Assembly (NCBI GenBank): GCA_017503235.1
Contig: JAFVTL010000127.1
Location: forward strand, 1-43,553
Direction of reading: 5' to 3'
Source: Bacteroidaceae bacterium
GTDB lineage: Bacteria > Bacteroidota > Bacteroidia > Bacteroidales > Bacteroidaceae
Length of the DNA stretch: 43,553 nucleotides
The notes below the pieces were generated by a model that was given only the letters and a program-made list of their open reading frames with translations, was not told the origin of the DNA and did no database searches. The position numbers and the translations under genes are program-made. Shown piece after piece: positions 1 through 7,165 of the stretch. The stretch's first letter is position 1, and the number at the start of each line of letters is the position of its first letter.

Positions 1-2016
1 CATGACCATCCACAGGTGATTGAAATCTGGAACCTCATGTTCATGCAGTTCAACCGCAAGGCTGACGGTTCGCTCGAAGGTCTTCCAGCCAAGGTGATTG
101 ATACCGGTATGGGCTTCGAACGCTTGTGTATGGCTATGCAGGGCAAGACATCGAACTACGACACCGACGTGTTCCAACCGATGATCAAGGCTATCGCTGC
201 GATGGCCGGCACTGAATATGGCAAGGATGCCCAACAAGACGTGGCTATGCGTGTGATTGCCGACCACATCCGTACCATCGCCTTCTCCATCACCGACGGT
301 CAGTTGCCTAGCAACGCCAAGGCCGGTTACGTGATTCGTCGTATCCTCCGTCGTGCCGTTCGTTACGGTTATACGTTCCTCGGTCAGAAGCAGGCATTCA
401 TGTACAAGTTGTTGCCGGTGTTGATTGACAATATGGGCGAAGCTTATCCGGAATTGAAGGCTCAGCAGACATTGATTGAAAAGGTGATTAAGGAAGAAGA
501 AGATTCGTTCCTCCGTACCCTCGAAACCGGTATCCGCTTGCTCGAAAAGACCATGAACGAAGCCAAGGCAGCCGGCAAGAAGGAAATCAGCGGTGTAGAT
601 GGCTTTACCTTATATGATACATTCGGCTTCCCGCTCGACTTGACCGAACTGATTCTCCGTGAAAACGGCATGACCGTGAACGAAGAAGAATTCAAGGCCG
701 AAATGCAGAAGCAGAAGGAACGTGCCCGCAATGCAGCAGCCGTAGAAACCGGCGACTGGATTGTATTGAACGAAGGCGAAACCAACTTCGTGGGTTATGA
801 CTATACAGAATATGAAACCTCTATCCTCCGCTACCGTCAGGTAAAGCAGAAGAACCAGACACTCTACCAAATCGTGTTGAGCGACACTCCGTTCTATGCC
901 GAAAGCGGTGGTCAGGTAGGTGATACCGGTGTGATCTGCAGTGAATTCGAAACCATCGAAATCATCGATACCAAGAAGGAAAACAACCTTCCTATCCACA
1001 TTGCCAAGAAGTTGCCCGAACATCCGGATGCACCTATGATGGCTTGTGTGGATACCGAAAAGCGTGCCGCTTGTGCCGCCAACCACTCTTGTACTCACTT
1101 GTTGGACGAAGCGCTCCGCGAAGTGCTCGGTACTCACGTGGAACAGAAAGGTTCGTTGGTATCTCCGGAATCGTTGCGTTTCGACTTCTCTCACTTCCAG
1201 AAGGTGACCGACGAAGAAATCCGTCAGGTAGAACATTTGGTGAATGCCAAGATTCGCGAAAACGTGCCTTTGCAAGAATACCGCAACTTGCCGATTGAAA
1301 AGGCCAAGGAACTCGGTGCTATCGCCCTCTTCGGCGAAAAGTACGGCGATGAAGTACGTGTTATCCAGTTCGGCAATTCCATTGAATTCTGTGGCGGTAC
1401 CCACGTACAGGCTACCGGTAAGATTGGTATGGTACGCATCCTCAGCGAAAGCTCGGTAGCAGCCGGTGTCCGTCGTATCGAAGCCATCACCGGCGAAAAG
1501 GTGGAAATGATGATTGACAAGTTCCAGGATACCATGGCCGACTTGAAGGCATTGTTCAATAACGTGCCCGACTTGAAGTCTGCCATCCGCAAGGCCATCG
1601 ACGAAAATGCTGGCTTGAAGAAGCAACTGGAAGAATTCATGAAGGAAAAGGCTGCCTCATTGAAGGCCGACCTGATAGCCAATGCCAAGGAAATGGGTGG
1701 TGTAAAGGTCATCAAGACCGTTGCTCCTATCAGCGCCGATGTAGCCAAGGACATCGCCTTCCAATTGAAGGGCGAAGTAGCAGGTAGCTTGTTGGTAGTT
1801 ATCGGTAGCGTAGAAAACGGCAAGCCGATGCTGACCGTGATGTTGAGCGAAGACCTCGTGAAGGGCGGCTTGAAGGCCGGTAACCTTGTGAAGGAAGCTG
1901 CCAAGCTGATTCAAGGTGGTGGCGGTGGTGCTCCTCACTTCGCAACAGCTGGTGGCAAGAACCCCGAAGGTTTGCTCTCTGCCGTTGACAAGGTGATTGA
2001 ATTGGCAGGATTGTAA
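1..2016 (+). CDS. alaS: Alanine--tRNA ligase, C-terminal 671 residues (5' end outside window)
   Basis: Charges tRNA-Ala with alanine in the cytoplasm. The frame is open from base 1 ([11 protein letters not shown]), so the start lies upstream and the GTG at 16 is not the start. The visible part holds the end of the class II aminoacylation domain, the tRNA-recognition region, the editing domain with its zinc-site HxxxH (bases 1084-1098) and CGGTH (bases 1390-1404), and the C-terminal coiled-coil/C-Ala domain with a glycine-rich [15 protein letters not shown] stretch near the end. Full-length bacterial AlaRS is about 870 residues, so roughly 200 residues are missing. It converges on the helicase gene, and an inverted repeat separates the two. 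Nothing suggests a defect. Confidence 0.97.
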   Translation, partial: HDHPQVIEIWNLMFMQFNRKADGSLEGLPAKVIDTGMGFERLCMAMQGKTSNYDTDVFQPMIKAIAAMAGTEYGKDAQQDVAMRVIADHIRTIAFSITDGQLPSNAKAGYVIRRILRRAVRYGYTFLGQKQAFMYKLLPVLIDNMGEAYPELKAQQTLIEKVIKEEEDSFLRTLETGIRLLEKTMNEAKAAGKKEISGVDGFTLYDTFGFPLDLTELILRENGMTVNEEEFKAEMQKQKERARNAAAVETGDWIVLNEGETNFVGYDYTEYETSILRYRQVKQKNQTLYQIVLSDTPFYAESGGQVGDTGVICSEFETIEIIDTKKENNLPIHIAKKLPEHPDAPMMACVDTEKRAACAANHSCTHLLDEALREVLGTHVEQKGSLVSPESLRFDFSHFQKVTDEEIRQVEHLVNAKIRENVPLQEYRNLPIEKAKELGAIALFGEKYGDEVRVIQFGNSIEFCGGTHVQATGKIGMVRILSESSVAAGVRRIEAITGEKVEMMIDKFQDTMADLKALFNNVPDLKSAIRKAIDENAGLKKQLEEFMKEKAASLKADLIANAKEMGGVKVIKTVAPISADVAKDIAFQLKGEVAGSLLVVIGSVENGKPMLTVMLSEDLVKGGLKAGNLVKEAAKLIQGGGGGAPHFATAGGKNPEGLLSAVDKVIELAGL

Positions 2017-2026
2017 TCTTTATATA

Positions 2027-2100
2027 TAGGCACGGATTACACGGATATCACGGAAAAAGTTTATGAAAACATATACTAAAACCGTGTTAATCCGTGCCTA
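2027..2100. repeat. Inverted repeat between convergent alaS and helicase genes
   Basis: The left arm TAGGCACGGATTACACGG (2027-2044) is the reverse complement of the right arm 2082-2100 apart from one inserted T, with a 37-nt AT-rich spacer. The position between two convergent stop codons suits a bidirectional terminator or RNA-stabilising hairpin. The sequence style (cacggattacacgg) resembles dispersed intergenic repeats of Bacteroidetes genomes; that part is recollection, not shown here. Confidence 0.6.
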
Positions 2101-2126
2101 ATAATATTATCACACGCATTCTTTTT

Positions 2127-3545
2127 TCATTCCGTCTGCTCCTTCGGCCAATTCACCAAATAGAGTGTTTCCGTGGCACGGGTAAAGGCCGTATACAGCC
2201 AACGGAAGTAGTCGGGCGAAAGCATCTCCTCCGTCATGTAGCCCTGGTCGAGGAATACCCGTTTCCATTGTCCGCCTTGTGCCTTGTGACAAGTTACGGC
2301 ATAGGCATACTTCACTTGAAGGGCATTGTACTGAGGGTCAGCCTTCAGTTTCTTCATCCGTTCACGCTTGATGGTAATGTCGGCATAATCCTCCATTACA
2401 GACTGATAAAGCCGGTCGCCCATCTCCTTCGGAAGGGCAGGCGTATCGGTGTGAAGGGTGTCGAGCAGGAGTTTCACTTCCAGTTCCAGGTCGTTGTAAT
2501 CGGGGAAACGAAGCAGCACATCGGCAAACCGGAAACCATACAACTCGCGCTCGCGACGAAAACGGCGCACCACGGCAATGTCCCCATTGGCGATGAAATC
2601 AGTCTCCTTGCCCTGCTCCGTCCAGAAGTAATTGTTCTTGGCCACCATCAGCATATCGCCCGGTTCGAGTTCCTCCTCGCGGAAAAGGATGCGGTTGCGT
2701 ATACCATTATTATATATGTTCGCCCGCTTGTTGGAACGGCATATCACCATCGTTTCATCCATACCCACCTCGTCGTAACTTTGACTCAGGAGGTCAATCA
2801 GTTCGTCACCCCCGATGACTTTTACATCGGGAAAGCCGACGGTACGTATGGTGGGCAAGGCAAGGAAATTCTCTTCAGAAATGTACTGGCGCAGGGCAGT
2901 CGCATTCCACAGGATGCCCGATTCCTGCATCTGTCTGACCACTTCCGTGAGGTGGGCTTCATGCACCTGCATCTCATAGCCACGCAAAGCGTCCGCACTC
3001 AAAGCAGGACTCTGCTCCTCGCCTACGGGAGGCAGCTGGGCCGTATCACCAATCAGCATCAAGCGGCATCCCTGGCCGGAATAGACATACTGTATCAGGT
3101 CATCCAACAGGCGTCCGGTGCCGAACATTCCCCCGGACAGGCCTTCGTTGGCTATCATCGAAGCCTCATCGACCAGAAAGAGAGTGTGCTGGTGGAGGTT
3201 GTTGTCCAAGGAAAAGTTGTCCAGTTCATTCGAAAAGCTCCGTTGGCGATATATCTTCTTGTGGATGGTATAGGCGGTGTGACCTGCATAGTGCGAAAAG
3301 ACTTTGGCGGCACGACCGGTCGGCGCCAGCAGCACGCACTTCTGTTGAAGGGCATCCATGGTCTTGACCAAAGCCCCTACCAACGACGTCTTTCCCGTAC
3401 CCGCATAACCTTTCAACAGGAAAATTTCCCCCGATATGGTGGAAAATAGAAAATCCGACAACTTTTTTATTGCATTTTCCTGCTCGATTGTTGGTTTATA
3501 TGGAAAATTTGTCTTAATTTGCTGCACCAAATAACTTTTAATCAT
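2127..3545 (-). CDS. RecD-like ATP-dependent DNA helicase (SF1B)
   Basis: A 472-aa stand-alone SF1B helicase expected to unwind DNA 5'-3' during repair or recombination. Seen in order: a Q-like motif (PTIEQENAI, about 18-26), Walker A GYAGTGKTS (46-54), Walker B LFLVDEASM, motif III LLIGDTAQLPPVG, a UvrD_C_2-type C-terminal region with AYAVTCHKAQGGQW, and motif VI LYTAFTRATETLYLV. It is shorter than RecD of RecBCD and lacks RecBC partners here, as is usual for the Bacteroidetes stand-alone family. Its start lies about 100 bp from the divergent membrane-protein gene at 3642, so the two share an upstream region. Confidence 0.88.
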   Translation of the reverse strand: MIKSYLVQQIKTNFPYKPTIEQENAIKKLSDFLFSTISGEIFLLKGYAGTGKTSLVGALVKTMDALQQKCVLLAPTGRAAKVFSHYAGHTAYTIHKKIYRQRSFSNELDNFSLDNNLHQHTLFLVDEASMIANEGLSGGMFGTGRLLDDLIQYVYSGQGCRLMLIGDTAQLPPVGEEQSPALSADALRGYEMQVHEAHLTEVVRQMQESGILWNATALRQYISEENFLALPTIRTVGFPDVKVIGGDELIDLLSQSYDEVGMDETMVICRSNKRANIYNNGIRNRILFREEELEPGDMLMVAKNNYFWTEQGKETDFIANGDIAVVRRFRRERELYGFRFADVLLRFPDYNDLELEVKLLLDTLHTDTPALPKEMGDRLYQSVMEDYADITIKRERMKKLKADPQYNALQVKYAYAVTCHKAQGGQWKRVFLDQGYMTEEMLSPDYFRWLYTAFTRATETLYLVNWPKEQTE

Positions 3546-3597
3546 AATTATGCATTAAAAAGTCCTAATAACTGTGGGTTATTAGATTTATTTATTT

Positions 3598-3605
3598 TAA
3601 TTTTG
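3598..3605 (+). promoter_or_regulatory. Bacteroidetes -7 promoter box
   Basis: TAATTTTG matches TAnnTTTG and sits 36 nt before the ATG at 3642. No clear TTG is seen at the -33 position. Placement in the divergent intergenic region supports it as the promoter of the 3642-5664 gene row. Confidence 0.5.
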
Positions 3606-3641
3606 CGATGCGAATATAAACTAAAAAAAACACATATTATC

Positions 3642-4328
3642 ATGAAAACAGTTATTAATATCGTTTTGGCCCTTTGTGCAATCGGACTGATATACGTATG
3701 CTACGGCAGTATCATGGGTCCTATCAACTTTGAAAACACTAAAAAGGCAAGAGAAAAGGAAGTTATCGCACGTTTGATCAACATCCGTAAGGCTCAGCAG
3801 GAATTCCGTACAGTAAACGAAGGTAAGTACACTGCAAGTTTCGACACATTGATTGATTTCGTTAAGAATGGCAAGCTTCCGCTCGTACGCAAGGAAGGTT
3901 CTTTGACTGACGCTCAGCTCGAAGCTGGTATGACTGAAAAGAAGGCTATGAAGCTTATCGAAAAGGCCAAGAAGACTGGTAACTGGAAAGAAGTAGAAAA
4001 GGAAGGTTTGATGAACTTCAAGCGTGACACTATGTGGATTGCTGTATTGGACACTATCTTCCCGAAGGGATTCAACGCAGACTCTTTGAGATATGTACCT
4101 TTCGGCAACGGTACTGAATTTGAAATGGTAACACGCAGCGACACAACCAAGTCAGGTGCTCCTTTGAACTTGTTCCAAGCTCAGACTCCGTACGAAACTT
4201 ACATTGGCGACTTGGATCACCAACAACTCGTAAACTTGAAGGACGTTCAAACTAAGTTGGGCAAGTACTGCGGTTTGAGAGTATGTGACATCGAAACACC
4301 GAACAACAACGCCGGTAACTGGGAATAA
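3642..4328 (+). CDS. Conserved Bacteroidales membrane-anchored protein of unknown function
   Basis: A 228-aa protein with one N-terminal hydrophobic segment (about residues 3-25) followed by a soluble, lysine-rich domain. ATG 3642 was chosen because it follows a TAnnTTTG box and begins with the hydrophobic segment; the frame is open further upstream to 3519, but that would add 41 residues overlapping the divergent gene's start. No catalytic motif is recognised. Its stop is 2 nt before the DUF3822 gene, so it likely leads a transcript with DUF3822 and rsmD. The even codon use and strong translation-like context (AT-rich leader) suggest a well-expressed housekeeping protein; that is inference. 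Confidence 0.8.
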   Translation: MKTVINIVLALCAIGLIYVCYGSIMGPINFENTKKAREKEVIARLINIRKAQQEFRTVNEGKYTASFDTLIDFVKNGKLPLVRKEGSLTDAQLEAGMTEKKAMKLIEKAKKTGNWKEVEKEGLMNFKRDTMWIAVLDTIFPKGFNADSLRYVPFGNGTEFEMVTRSDTTKSGAPLNLFQAQTPYETYIGDLDHQQLVNLKDVQTKLGKYCGLRVCDIETPNNNAGNWE

Positions 4329-4330
4329 GA

Positions 4331-5116
4331 ATGACCGGATTCGATTTTACAAAATCTGAACAATACACATTATCCATCCGCCTGAGCGCGGATGGATTTT
4401 CTTTTTCCATCTGCCACCCACAAGTGGAAGATGACAGACACCTTGTATCCTTCCCCATCAACGCGGCCACCTCGATGACCGCCAACCTCAAGGAAATGAT
4501 GGCTGCTTCCGAAGCCTTGAAACACAAGTACCGGAAGACAAACATCCTCATAGACACACCACGGTTCACACCCATCCCGTTCGACTTGTACGAGGATGAA
4601 CACTTGGACACGCTGTTCTATCACAACTTCCCCCAGAAGGACAACGAAACCATCCTTTGCAACATATTGGGGAAAAGCAATGCTGTCATCCTTTTCGGGA
4701 TGGACAAGCATGCACACCAGCTTTTGAGCGAACATTTCCCTGACGCAAGGATATTCTCCTCCGTCAGCCCCCTCATCGAGCATTTCGTTTCCCTAAGTCG
4801 GAAAGAACAGAACCGGAGCATCTATGTCCACCTCAAGAACGGAAAGATGGAGGCTTTCGCCTTCGACCGGGGCAAGCTGTTGCTGGCCAACTCCTACGAA
4901 TGCAAGCAGGTGAACGACCAGACGTACTATCTGCTCTACCTCTGGCAGCAGTTGGGTTTCAGCCAGGAAAACGACCATCTGTACCTGACGGGAGACATAG
5001 CCCCGACAGACGAACTGCCCGGCGAGCTCCAGAAATTCCTACGCCACACGGACATCCTCCCAAGCACCTGGGAAGGCTTCCCTTATGACATGCAAACCTT
5101 ATTGATATGCGAGTAA
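4331..5116 (+). CDS. DUF3822 family protein
   Basis: A 261-aa protein matching, from memory, the Bacteroidetes-restricted DUF3822 family, which has an actin/hexokinase-like (ASKHA) fold flavour but no established reaction. The sequence shows an N-terminal half with SIRLSADGFSFSI and a C-terminal half with VHLKNGKMEAFAFDRGKLLLAN, the kind of internal duplication expected of such folds. It starts 2 nt after the preceding gene and overlaps the rsmD start by 10 nt, so translation is probably coupled to rsmD. DUF3822 next to rsmD is a recurring Bacteroidetes arrangement. Function remains unknown. Confidence 0.8.
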   Translation: MTGFDFTKSEQYTLSIRLSADGFSFSICHPQVEDDRHLVSFPINAATSMTANLKEMMAASEALKHKYRKTNILIDTPRFTPIPFDLYEDEHLDTLFYHNFPQKDNETILCNILGKSNAVILFGMDKHAHQLLSEHFPDARIFSSVSPLIEHFVSLSRKEQNRSIYVHLKNGKMEAFAFDRGKLLLANSYECKQVNDQTYYLLYLWQQLGFSQENDHLYLTGDIAPTDELPGELQKFLRHTDILPSTWEGFPYDMQTLLICE

Positions 5117-5664
5117 TCAGCGGAATATACAAACGGCGCCGATTTGACGTGCCAAATTCATTCAAGGCACGTCCTACCACCGACTTCGCCAAGGAGAACC
5201 TGTTCAATGTATTGTGCAACAACTACATCGACTTTGAAGATGGAGTGACGGCACTCGACCTGTTTGCCGGCACCGGAAGCATCAGCATCGAACTGGTATC
5301 GCGCGGATGTGACAGAGTCATCTCCATCGAAAAGGACCCGCAACACCTGGCCTTCATCAACCACGTCATGAAGGAAGTGAAGACGGACAAATGCTTCCCC
5401 ATGCGTGCCGATGTATTCAAGTATATCGAGAAATGCCACGAACAATTCGACTTCATCTTTGCCGACCCTCCCTATGCCTTGAAAGACCTCGAAAGCATTC
5501 CTGACCGAATCTTCGAAAACGGGTTGTTGAAAGAAGACGGAATTTTGGTGCTGGAGCATGGCAAGGACAATCATTTTGAAGACCATCCGCACTTCATCGA
5601 ACGACGCATATACGGTAGCGTCAACTTCTCGTTTTTCAGAGCAGGGGAGCAAAAAGACGAATGA
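5107..5664 (+). CDS. rsmD: 16S rRNA (guanine(966)-N2)-methyltransferase RsmD
   Basis: Methylates N2 of G966 of 16S rRNA on the assembling 30S subunit, using S-adenosylmethionine. The 185-aa length is normal. It shows the family N-terminus (MRVISGIYKRRRF), the SAM-binding loop DLFAGTGSISIEL (51-63), the acidic end of strand 2 (SIEKD) and the catalytic DPPY (120-123). The start overlaps the DUF3822 gene by 10 nt. The 3' end overlaps the convergent cardiolipin synthase gene by 29 nt, so the two mRNAs are complementary there. Confidence 0.93.
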   Translation: MRVISGIYKRRRFDVPNSFKARPTTDFAKENLFNVLCNNYIDFEDGVTALDLFAGTGSISIELVSRGCDRVISIEKDPQHLAFINHVMKEVKTDKCFPMRADVFKYIEKCHEQFDFIFADPPYALKDLESIPDRIFENGLLKEDGILVLEHGKDNHFEDHPHFIERRIYGSVNFSFFRAGEQKDE

Positions 5665-7078
5665 CAGACTCCAGGACTTTCTGATACCATGGACGCTTGT
5701 TCCACGACTTCGGATGCAACAAGGAAGCGTCCCGTTGGTCGCGAAGGAACAATTCCTTCAGCACCAAGGCCGGCTCACGTCCATAAAGGAAAGCATTCAC
5801 TTCAAAATTATGCTCAAAGCTACGGAAATCGATGTTGGTAGAGCCAACCGTAGACAAGAAATCATCGCTGACCAGCATCTTGGCATGAAGGAAACCCTTT
5901 TCATACAGATAAATCTTGACACCTGCCTCCATCAATTCCGACAAATAGGAAAGAGAGCCCAAATGGGTGATGACGGAATCGGCCCGCGAAGGAATCATAA
6001 TACGTACATCTACGCCGGCTAAAGCAACGGTTTTCAATGCCAAAAGCACCGGTTCATTCGGCAAAAGATAAGGCGTCTGGATATACAGATAGCGCTTGGA
6101 CGAGGTAATCATCAGCAACAATCCCTGCATAATGTCCCTCCATTCTCCAATGGGGTCGGAAGTAGCCACCTGCAACATGACACTGCCCTTTGATTCCATC
6201 TCGGGGAAATAGGCGGAAGAGGTTATCAACGAACGGTCGGCAGCATACCAATCGGTGAGGAAAGACGTCTGCAAGCCATACACACCCTTCCCCTCTATCT
6301 TCATGTGTAGGTCCTTCCAAATACCCCACTTCACGCCTTTCAGATAACGGGAAGCTATGTTCATGCCTCCTACAAAGCCGATGCGCCCATCCACCACCAC
6401 GACCTTCCGGTGGTTGCGATAGTTCACTTTGCCCGTAAAACGTGGGAAACGGACCTTCAAGAAGGCACGTGTCTCAATCCCGGTGCCTCGCAATTCTTCC
6501 ACCCACTCATTGGGCAGCTTCCAACTCCCCACATCATCGTATAGGAAGCGCACTTCCACCCCTTCACGGGCTTTCTTCATCAAGGCTTCACACACCTTCT
6601 TCCCCAGTTCATCGGCCTCGAAAATATAGAATTGGATATGAATATGATGCTTTGCACCGGCTATAGCCTCCAGCAAAGCTTCAATCATGGTTTCACCGCT
6701 GGTATAGAAAGCCACGTCATTACCATCGAAGGGGAGCGAGTCGTTCACATTCCGAAAATACTGCATGACGGCATGCTGGTTCTCCTGCACGACAAGAGCC
6801 TGTTGCTGCTGGTATTCGGCCATGGGTCTGCGTGTCAGTCGGGCAAAACCTTTCTTCCCTATCAGCTTCTCCTTACGGGTGTCGCGTCCGAAGAAGAAAT
6901 AAAGCACCAAACCCACCATGGGCAGGAAGGAAAGCACCAATACCCACGACAAGGTCTTTACCGGATTACGATTATCCAGTATCACCACCACAATCGTTGT
7001 TATGACCACGCCCAAATAAAGAACGCCAACGGCGGAGGAGAACAAGGAACCCCAACTTTCAACTCCAAACATATTCAT
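5636..7078 (-). CDS. cls: Cardiolipin synthase (phospholipase D family)
   Basis: A membrane enzyme that condenses phosphatidylglycerol into cardiolipin. From ATG 7078 the protein is 480 aa: two N-terminal transmembrane helices (PLDc_N type, containing ILDNRNPVKTLSWVL), then two PLD domains each with an HKD motif, HRKVVVVD (223-230) and HAKMLVSD (398-405). Both catalytic His/Lys pairs are intact and the length is typical. An upstream in-frame ATG at 7117 would add 13 residues but lies in the terminator/leader region, so 7078 is preferred. It is convergent with rsmD and the genes overlap by 29 nt. Confidence 0.93.
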   Translation of the reverse strand: MNMFGVESWGSLFSSAVGVLYLGVVITTIVVVILDNRNPVKTLSWVLVLSFLPMVGLVLYFFFGRDTRKEKLIGKKGFARLTRRPMAEYQQQQALVVQENQHAVMQYFRNVNDSLPFDGNDVAFYTSGETMIEALLEAIAGAKHHIHIQFYIFEADELGKKVCEALMKKAREGVEVRFLYDDVGSWKLPNEWVEELRGTGIETRAFLKVRFPRFTGKVNYRNHRKVVVVDGRIGFVGGMNIASRYLKGVKWGIWKDLHMKIEGKGVYGLQTSFLTDWYAADRSLITSSAYFPEMESKGSVMLQVATSDPIGEWRDIMQGLLLMITSSKRYLYIQTPYLLPNEPVLLALKTVALAGVDVRIMIPSRADSVITHLGSLSYLSELMEAGVKIYLYEKGFLHAKMLVSDDFLSTVGSTNIDFRSFEHNFEVNAFLYGREPALVLKELFLRDQRDASLLHPKSWNKRPWYQKVLESVIRLFAPLL

Positions 7079-7102
7079 ACGAACTAACGTCCGACAAACA
7101 TA

Positions 7103-7142
7103 TAAAAAAAATCCCAACCTATAACAATACAGATTGGGATTT
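7103..7142 (-). terminator. Rho-independent terminator of the outer-membrane protein gene
   Basis: On the minus strand AAATCCCAA (7134-7142) pairs with TTGGGATTT (7109-7117), followed by a run of T (the A-run at 7103-7111 on the plus strand). It lies 24 nt beyond the stop of the gene at 7166-10108 and just before the cardiolipin synthase start. Confidence 0.85.
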
Positions 7143-7165
7143 TGATTTATAAGTAGGGTTGGTTT

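Noticed and set aside
610-1626. Long minus-strand frame inside alaS
   Set aside because: A shadow of the alaS codon pattern; alaS itself has all family motifs.
2094-3449. 451-aa plus-strand frame opposite the helicase
   Set aside because: Antisense shadow; the helicase frame holds Walker A/B and motif VI.
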